Shown here: positions 59,102 through 64,000 of the stretch, piece by piece | Numbering within the stretch: position 1 is the stretch's first letter | Layout: every line of letters begins with the position of its first letter | Origin: Pseudomonas massiliensis | GTDB lineage: Bacteria; Pseudomonadota; Gammaproteobacteria; Pseudomonadales; Pseudomonadaceae | Direction of reading: 5' to 3' | Assembly (NCBI RefSeq): GCF_000826105.1 | Contig: NZ_CCYK01000003.1 | Location: 62,001-126,000 of the forward strand | DNA: 64,000 nucleotides | Translations under genes and position numbers: made by a program | The notes under the pieces: model-generated | What the model saw: only the letters and a program-made list of their open reading frames with translations | Databases searched by the model: none | Told to the model about the DNA's origin: nothing

Positions 59102-59952
59102 GCCTCACCTCCGGTGCGTTGCCACAGAAAGCTGGCCAGGTGGCGACCGCGCAGGGCCTGCTGTTGTTTTTCCAGGGCGCCGTTGATGTTCATCAGGCAG
59201 CCGCAGTCGGCGGTGATCACCTCGTCGGCGCCGGAGTCGATCAGGTTGCGAGTCTTGTCCGCCACCATGGCGCCGGAGATGGCCGGCATGCGTACGCTGA
59301 AGGTGCCGCCGAAGCCGCAGCATTCGCTTTCATGGCTGTGCTCCACCCGTTCCACGCCGCTCAGTTGGGCCAGCAGGGCGCGGCCGTGCAGGTGGGTGTT
59401 CATTTCACGCCGCGCGGAGCAGGAGGTATGCAGGGCCACCTGGGTCGGCTGGCCCTGGTCATGCAGTTGCACCTTGCACACTTCCAGTAGGAACTCGGCC
59501 AGCTCGTAGGTGCGCGCGGCCAGGGCCTTGGCCTGGGCGAGGCGGGCCGGGTCGTGCTCGAACAGGTGTGGGTAATGCTCACGGAACATTCCGGCGCAGG
59601 AGCCGGAGGGCACGATCACCGGCCAGGGTTCGGCGAACAGGTCCAGCTGTGCCGCGGCCACGGTGCGGGCCTGCTCGGTGTAGCCGCTGGTGTAGGCCGG
59701 CTGCCCGCAGCAGCTTTGCCCCTGTGGATAATCCACCGCGATGCCTTCCCGTTGCAGCAGGCGGATGGCGTCCAGGCCGGCTTCGGGGAAGAACAGGTCC
59801 ACCACGCAGGTGCCGAACAGGTACACCCGCTCGGGTTTGGTCTGCGGGTAGTGGCGCGGTTCGGCCAGCGGTGGGGCGACCCAAGTCGCATTGTGCGCTG
59901 CATTGCTGTGCTCTGGGTTGTTGCGCGCTGCGTTATAGAAAAGCTCGCTCAT
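59098..59952 (-). CDS. lutA: LutA/YkgE iron-sulfur lactate-utilisation protein
   Basis: 284 aa from ATG 59952 (MSELFYNAARNN); the ORF is open to 60030, but that extension crosses the lldP intergenic region. Two CCG domains: QSCCGQPAYTSGYTEQA and ESECCGFGGTFSVRMP with downstream ADCGCLMNI, binding the iron-sulfur cluster. Part of LutABC, the L-lactate to pyruvate oxidase complex. It lies about 105 bp after lldP. Confidence 0.92.
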   Translation of the reverse strand: MSELFYNAARNNPEHSNAAHNATWVAPPLAEPRHYPQTKPERVYLFGTCVVDLFFPEAGLDAIRLLQREGIAVDYPQGQSCCGQPAYTSGYTEQARTVAAAQLDLFAEPWPVIVPSGSCAGMFREHYPHLFEHDPARLAQAKALAARTYELAEFLLEVCKVQLHDQGQPTQVALHTSCSARREMNTHLHGRALLAQLSGVERVEHSHESECCGFGGTFSVRMPAISGAMVADKTRNLIDSGADEVITADCGCLMNINGALEKQQQALRGRHLASFLWQRTGGEA

Positions 59953-60056
59953 CAGGCATGGTCTCCACTGTGGCCCCGCTTCTTCGGCACGCTGTGCGTG
60001 ACCCTGGCAAGGCTCGGGTTGGGCACCCAATGCGCGGGTGCCCTTTGATTAAAGCC

Positions 60057-61727
60057 TCAATGCACCAGAATGCCGGTAAACCAGTACGCCTGGGCCAGGG
60101 TGATCAGGCCTACCACGGCGGCGAAGAACAGGCTGTGCTTGAGGGTGAAGCGGAACAGATCCGACTCCTTGCCCACCAGCCCGGTTGCAGCGCAGGCCAC
60201 GGCGATGGACTGCGGCGAAATCATCTTGCCAGTGACCCCGCCGCTGGTGTTGGCCGCCACCAGCAGGGTGTCGTTGACGCCGATCTGGTGGGCGGTGGTG
60301 GCCTGCAGCGAGCTGAACAGCGCGTTGGAGGAGGTATCCGAGCCGGTCAGGAACACTCCTAGCCAGCCGAGGAAGGGCGAGAAGAACGGGAAGGCCGCGC
60401 CTGTGCCAGCCAGCACTAGCGCCAGGGTAGAGGACATGCCCGAGTAGTTGGTGACAAAGGCGAAGGCCAGCACCATACCGATGGATAGAATCGGCCAGCG
60501 CAGCTCATGCAAGGTCTCGACGAAAGTGGTAAGACCAGTTCTTGCGTTGATCCGCAGTACCAGCATGCTGACCACGGCCGAGAGGAAGATGGCCGTACCG
60601 GTGGCGGAGATCGGGTCCAGCTTGAACACAGCAGGCATGGCGGTCGGCGTGGTAACGATGGGCGCCATCTTCATCACCAGTTGGTCCAGATGCGGTACCG
60701 GTAGGCTCCACACCCAGGCGTAAAGCGCGCCGCCAGCGGCGAACAGGGCCTTGAAGGGCTTGAGCGTCCAGATCGTCACCAGCACGGTGAGGATCAGGAA
60801 GGGCGACCAGGCCTTGAGAATCGCACCCAGGCTGTGGCTGGAGTCTTGCCGACCGGGTGCGCGCACGGCGGCGGCACCGGCGCTGGCCCCGGCCAGCTGC
60901 GCGGCGCTGGGCGCCGGGGACCATACCTTGAGGAAGGCCGCCAGGGACACCAGGCTGACCAGGGCGGAGGTGATGTCAGGCAGCTCGGGGCCGATGAAGT
61001 TGGACGTCAGGTATTGGGTGATGGCGAAGCTGGCGCCGGCCACCAGGGCGGCGGGCCAGGTTTCCCGCACGCCGCGCCAGCCGTCCATGATGAACACCAG
61101 CCAGAAGGGCACGAAGATGGACAGCAGCGGCAGCTGGCGGCCGGTCATGGCGCCGATCTTGAAGGCGTCGATGCCGGTCACCTGCCCCGCCACGATGATC
61201 GGAATGCCCAAGGCGCCGAAGGCAACGGGCGCGGTGTTGGCGATCAGGCACAGGCCGGCGGCGTAGAGCGGATTGAAGCCCAGGCCCACCAAGAGCGCGG
61301 CGGTGATCGCCACCGGAGCGCCGAAGCCGGCCGCGCCTTCCAGGAAGGCCCCGAAGCAGAAGCCGATCAGCAATACCTGCAGGCGCTGGTCTTCGGTGAG
61401 CGACAGCACCGAGCTGCGGATCACCTCGAACTGGCCGCTCTTGACCGTGAGCTTGTAGAGGAACACCGCCGCCACGATGATCCAGGCAATGGGCCAGAGG
61501 CCGTACAGGAAGCCATAGCCCGCGGCGGCCACAGCCATATCCGCGGGCATCTTGAAGGCAAATATCGCTACCAACAGCGACAGCAACAAGGTCAGGCTGC
61601 CAGCCACGTGCCCCTTCAGGCGCAGCCAGGCCAGGGCCAGGAAGAAGAAGGCGATGGGGATCAGGGCAAAGGCGGCGGACAGCCCGAGGCTGCCCAGAGG
61701 GCTATAGATTTGCTGCCAGGTTTGCAT
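60057..61727 (-). CDS. lldP: L-lactate permease LldP
   Basis: 556-aa polytopic inner-membrane protein of the lactate permease family, with about 12-14 hydrophobic segments. Family blocks seen: [20 protein letters not shown] (about 113-132), [20 protein letters not shown] (about 155-174) and [19 protein letters not shown] near 455. It imports lactate with protons. First gene of the lactate operon, transcribed divergently from lldR. Confidence 0.95.
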   Translation of the reverse strand: MQTWQQIYSPLGSLGLSAAFALIPIAFFFLALAWLRLKGHVAGSLTLLLSLLVAIFAFKMPADMAVAAAGYGFLYGLWPIAWIIVAAVFLYKLTVKSGQFEVIRSSVLSLTEDQRLQVLLIGFCFGAFLEGAAGFGAPVAITAALLVGLGFNPLYAAGLCLIANTAPVAFGALGIPIIVAGQVTGIDAFKIGAMTGRQLPLLSIFVPFWLVFIMDGWRGVRETWPAALVAGASFAITQYLTSNFIGPELPDITSALVSLVSLAAFLKVWSPAPSAAQLAGASAGAAAVRAPGRQDSSHSLGAILKAWSPFLILTVLVTIWTLKPFKALFAAGGALYAWVWSLPVPHLDQLVMKMAPIVTTPTAMPAVFKLDPISATGTAIFLSAVVSMLVLRINARTGLTTFVETLHELRWPILSIGMVLAFAFVTNYSGMSSTLALVLAGTGAAFPFFSPFLGWLGVFLTGSDTSSNALFSSLQATTAHQIGVNDTLLVAANTSGGVTGKMISPQSIAVACAATGLVGKESDLFRFTLKHSLFFAAVVGLITLAQAYWFTGILVH

Positions 61728-61764
61728 GGAGGCCTCTAATTGTTGTTGGTCAGGCGCTACGGGT

Positions 61765-61781
61765 AATTGGTAATACCAATT
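61765..61781. promoter_or_regulatory. LldR-type operator palindrome
   Basis: AATTGGTAATACCAATT is a perfect 17-bp palindrome. The core AATTGG...CCAATT is the same as in known LldR/FadR-family lactate operators. It lies 38 bp upstream of the lldP start in the 213-bp lldP/lldR divergent region, so repression of both genes in the absence of lactate is likely. Confidence 0.8.
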
Positions 61782-61940
61782 TACATCAGGTGCGGGCTAG
61801 GTTAGGGTGGCTCGGGCCGCGCTGTCAATTTTCCCGGCGGCGACTTTGGTCGTAGGCCAGGCGTGTGGGCGCCTCGCGGCCTTGTTAGAATTGCCGGCAA
61901 TGGCCTACCAGGGCCTGGGCTTGAGGCGGTGGAGAAGACG

Positions 61941-62708
61941 ATGGGGTTTGATCAGGTGCGCCAGCGCCGTTTGTCCGACGATATCGTCGAGCGGCTCGAG
62001 GGCATGATTCTCGAAGGTACCCTGCGCGCCGGTGAGCGCCTGCCGGCCGAACGCGTGCTGGCCGAGCAGTTTGGCGTGTCCCGCCCCTCGCTGCGCGAGG
62101 CCATCCAGAAGCTGGCGGCCAAGGGCATCCTGGTCAGCCGCCAGGGCGGCGGCAATTATGTGGTGGACAGCCTCGGCGCCACCTTCAGCGACCCCCTGCT
62201 GGAACTGCTCGAGCATAGCCCTGGTGCCCAGCACGACCTCCTCGAATTCCGCCACACCCTCGAAGCCTCCTGTGCCTATTACGCTGCCCTACGGGCGACC
62301 GAGGTGGACCGAGAGCGCCTCAGCGCGGCCTTCGAGGCGCTGCAGGCCTGTTACACCAAGGCCGACGAAGCCAGCCGAGTAGAGGAGGGCGCCGCCGACG
62401 CGCGCTTCCACCTGGCGATTGCCGAGGCGAGCCATAACGCTGTGCTGCTGCATACCATTCGAGGGTTGTTCGACCTGCTCAAACGCAATGTGGTCACCAA
62501 TATCGGCGGCATGTACAAGCAGCGCGCGGAAACCCGGGCCATGCTGATCAGCCAGCATCGCGAGCTGTACGAGGCGATCATGGAGGGCAAGGCGGAGCTG
62601 GCACGGGAGGTGTCCAGCCGACACATTCTGTATGTGCAGGAAGTGCTCGAAGAGGTGCAGCAGCAGGCCCGGCGGCTGGCTCGGGCGGAGCGGCGTCAGG
62701 GGTTGTAG
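61941..62708 (+). CDS. lldR: GntR/FadR-family lactate regulator LldR
   Basis: 255 aa from ATG 61941 (MGFDQVRQRRLSDDIVERLE). Winged helix-turn-helix of the GntR type (AGERLPAERVLAEQFGVSRPSLREAIQKLAAKGILVSRQGGGNYV, about residues 31-75) and an all-helical FCD ligand-binding domain (FRHTLEASCAYYAALRA... DARFHLAIAEASHNAVLLHTIRGLF). It controls the divergent lactate operon. The last 26 codons (VQEVLEEVQQQARRLARAE...) are repeated downstream several times. Confidence 0.92.
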   Translation: MGFDQVRQRRLSDDIVERLEGMILEGTLRAGERLPAERVLAEQFGVSRPSLREAIQKLAAKGILVSRQGGGNYVVDSLGATFSDPLLELLEHSPGAQHDLLEFRHTLEASCAYYAALRATEVDRERLSAAFEALQACYTKADEASRVEEGAADARFHLAIAEASHNAVLLHTIRGLFDLLKRNVVTNIGGMYKQRAETRAMLISQHRELYEAIMEGKAELAREVSSRHILYVQEVLEEVQQQARRLARAERRQGL

Positions 62709-63592
62709 AGCTGGGGGGCGGGTTGCCAGGGTTCGCTAGCTGGCGCTAGCTCCCACCAGGTGATTGGGCTCAGCGCCTGTTCCGGTGGGAGCCAGCGACA
62801 GCTGGCGAATGGCGTTGACCCGCATTCGGCAGCTTCTTATGCATGTGCAGGAAGTGCCCGAGGAGGTACAGCAGCAGGCCCGGCGGCTGTCCCGGACGGA
62901 GCGGCGGCAGGGGTTGTAGGTGCTGGGAGTGCGAGCTGCCTGAGGTGTTGAGCCGGAAGTACAAGGGTTCGCTAGCTGGCGCTAGCTCCCACCAGGTGGC
63001 TGGTGTTGACCCTCGTCAGGGGCAGCTCATGGCCCGGGCGGAGCGGCGGCAGGGGTTGTAGACCTGGGGGGCGGGTTGCCAGGGTTCGCTAGCTGGCGCT
63101 AGCTCCCACCAGGTGATTGGGCTCAACGCCTGTTCCGGTGGGAGCCAGCGACAGCTGGCGAATGGCGTTGACCCGCATTCGGCAGCTTCTTATGCATGTG
63201 CAGGAAGTGCCCGAGGAGGTACAGCAGCAGGCCCAGCGGCTGGCCCGGGCGGAGCGGCGGCAGGGGTTGTAGGTGCTGGGAGTGCGAGCTGCCTGAGGTG
63301 TTGAGCCGGAAGTACAAGGGTTCGCTAGCTGGCGCTAGCTCCCACCAAATGACTGGTGTTGGCCCGTGAGGGTGGGTTAGAGCCAGTGGCTGGCCCCGGG
63401 CGGAGCGGGGGGCAGGGGAGCTGCCTGAGGTGTTGAGCCGGAAGTACAAGGGTTCGCTAGCTGGTGCTAGCTCCCACCAGATGACTGGTGTTGCCCCCGT
63501 GAGCGTGGCTCAGAGCGTATTCCGGTGGGAGCCAGCGGCAGCTGGCGAATGGCGTTGACCCGCATCCGGCAGCTTCGCTGTTTCCGGCGGGC
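62709..63592. repeat. REP/BIME cluster with duplicated lldR 3' ends, period 353 bp
   Basis: The region holds GTGGGAGC-type REPs. Minus-oriented copies (CGCTAGCTGGCGCTAGCTCC core) lie at 62729-62757, 62965-62993, 63082-63110, 63318-63346 and 63450-63478; plus-oriented copies (GGTGGGAGCCAGCGACAGCT core) at 62783-62811, 63136-63163 and 63523-63550. Between them are copies of the lldR 3' end: 62842-62919 and 63195-63272 (about 78 bp each) and fragments at 63029-63061 and 63388-63418. The unit 62709-63060 recurs from 63062 with a 353-bp period. Confidence 0.9.
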
Positions 63593-64000
63593 TCAGTCCT
63601 CGCCCTTGCCCTTGCTGCGCACGGCCCGGGCGATTTCCCGGTTGGAATCGCGTTCGCGCTCGGTGTCGCGCTTGTCGTATTCCTTCTTGCCCTTGCCCAG
63701 GGCGATTTCGCACTTGATCAGGTGCTTGCTCCAGTAGAGCGCGGTGCACACGGCGGTGTAGCCTTTCTGCTGGACCGAGGCGTGCAGGCGTTCGAGCTCT
63801 TTCTTGTTGAGCAGCAGCTTGCGGGTGCGGATCGGGTCTGCGATCACGTGGGTGCTGGCGGTGGTCAGCGGCGTGAAGTGGGCGCCGAACAGCCAGGCTT
63901 CGCCGTCCTTGAGCAGGACGTAGCTGTCGACCAGCTGCGCCTTGCCGGCGCGCAGGCTTTTGACTTCCCAGCCGGCGAGTACCAGCCCCGCCTCGTAGCG
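63593..64000 (-). CDS. smpB: SmpB, tmRNA-binding protein (5' end outside window)
   Basis: The visible C-terminal 135 codons read [20 protein letters not shown]... to KGEDstop with SmpB blocks [31 protein letters not shown] and the basic C-terminal tail [20 protein letters not shown]. SmpB delivers tmRNA to stalled ribosomes. The start lies beyond base 64000. The pairing with ssrA on the core side supports a normal chromosomal context. Confidence 0.96.
   Translation of the reverse strand, partial: RYEAGLVLAGWEVKSLRAGKAQLVDSYVLLKDGEAWLFGAHFTPLTTASTHVIADPIRTRKLLLNKKELERLHASVQQKGYTAVCTALYWSKHLIKCEIALGKGKKEYDKRDTERERDSNREIARAVRSKGKGED

Noticed and set aside
62760..63304. Two nearly identical 63-aa plus-strand ORFs (62760-62951 and 63113-63304)
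   Set aside because: They are translations across the REP/lldR-3'-end repeat unit and have no ribosome-binding site; the repetition is DNA-level, not a gene family.
62709..63592. CRISPR-like array
   Set aside because: The repeats are palindromic REPs in both orientations with repeated, not unique, intervening DNA and irregular spacing.

Overview
The window looks like a Pseudomonas chromosome, or a close gammaproteobacterial relative. The right end is core: ssrA (tmRNA, minus strand) with the degradation tag ANDENYGQEFAIAA, a lactate operon (lldP-lutA-lutB-lutC-dld with divergent lldR), a GTGGGAGC-type REP cluster, and smpB running off the edge. Everything left of ssrA looks like accessory DNA at the ssrA integration hotspot. 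The genus is inferred from gene content, REP type and the tag; no database was consulted.

Layout. 1-2.8 kb: IS5-type transposase fragment, a 5'-nucleotidase and a WYL regulator. 2.9-4.3 kb: a degenerate ADP-ribosylglycohydrolase-like gene whose 3' end runs into a sequence matching an Illumina Nextera adapter (likely assembly artefact), then a small membrane protein. 4.8-12.7 kb: complete type I Zorya system (zorABCD), followed by rmuC. 14.7-17.2 kb: a decayed IS30-family element and an intact-looking IS3-family element with 26-bp inverted repeats and a 3-bp target duplication. 17.3-53.2 kb: an integrative island. It is bounded on the left by a degenerate ssrA-3'-end-like sequence plus paired TTGGAATAC motifs, and on the right by the P4-type integrase, the same paired motifs with the same 12-bp phasing, and ssrA. 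It holds a DUF932 gene, unknown genes, alpA, a YagK/YfjJ-type gene, a complete type 2 BREX operon (pglW-pglX-pglY-pglZ-brxD-brxHI), an IS-scarred cargo segment (C2H2 zinc-finger gene fragment, Nudix gene, frameshifted gene, GIY-YIG nuclease, unknown gene, orphan HicB, small HTH protein, PD-(D/E)XK protein, broken IS256 element) and a DUF262/DUF1524 GmrSD-like restriction protein. 53.2-64 kb: core genome.

How the genes work together. Two large anti-phage systems sit in tandem: Zorya (a proton-driven membrane motor with a SNF2-type effector) and BREX-2 (phage restriction with self-modification). GmrSD-like and PD-(D/E)XK nucleases accompany them, so the region is a defence island. The lactate genes form a compact operon with translational coupling (4-bp overlaps at lutA/B, lutB/C and lutC/dld), controlled from a shared intergenic region that carries a perfect 17-bp palindrome of the LldR operator type.

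Most unusual signals: (i) the adapter-like sequence at 3964-3991; (ii) matching paired integrase arm-type sites at both island ends; (iii) PglW with a degenerate kinase domain followed by an intact one; (iv) repeated duplication of the 3' end of lldR between REP elements; (v) remnants (second alpA start, IS256 deletion derivative, truncated genes) showing that the island is composite.
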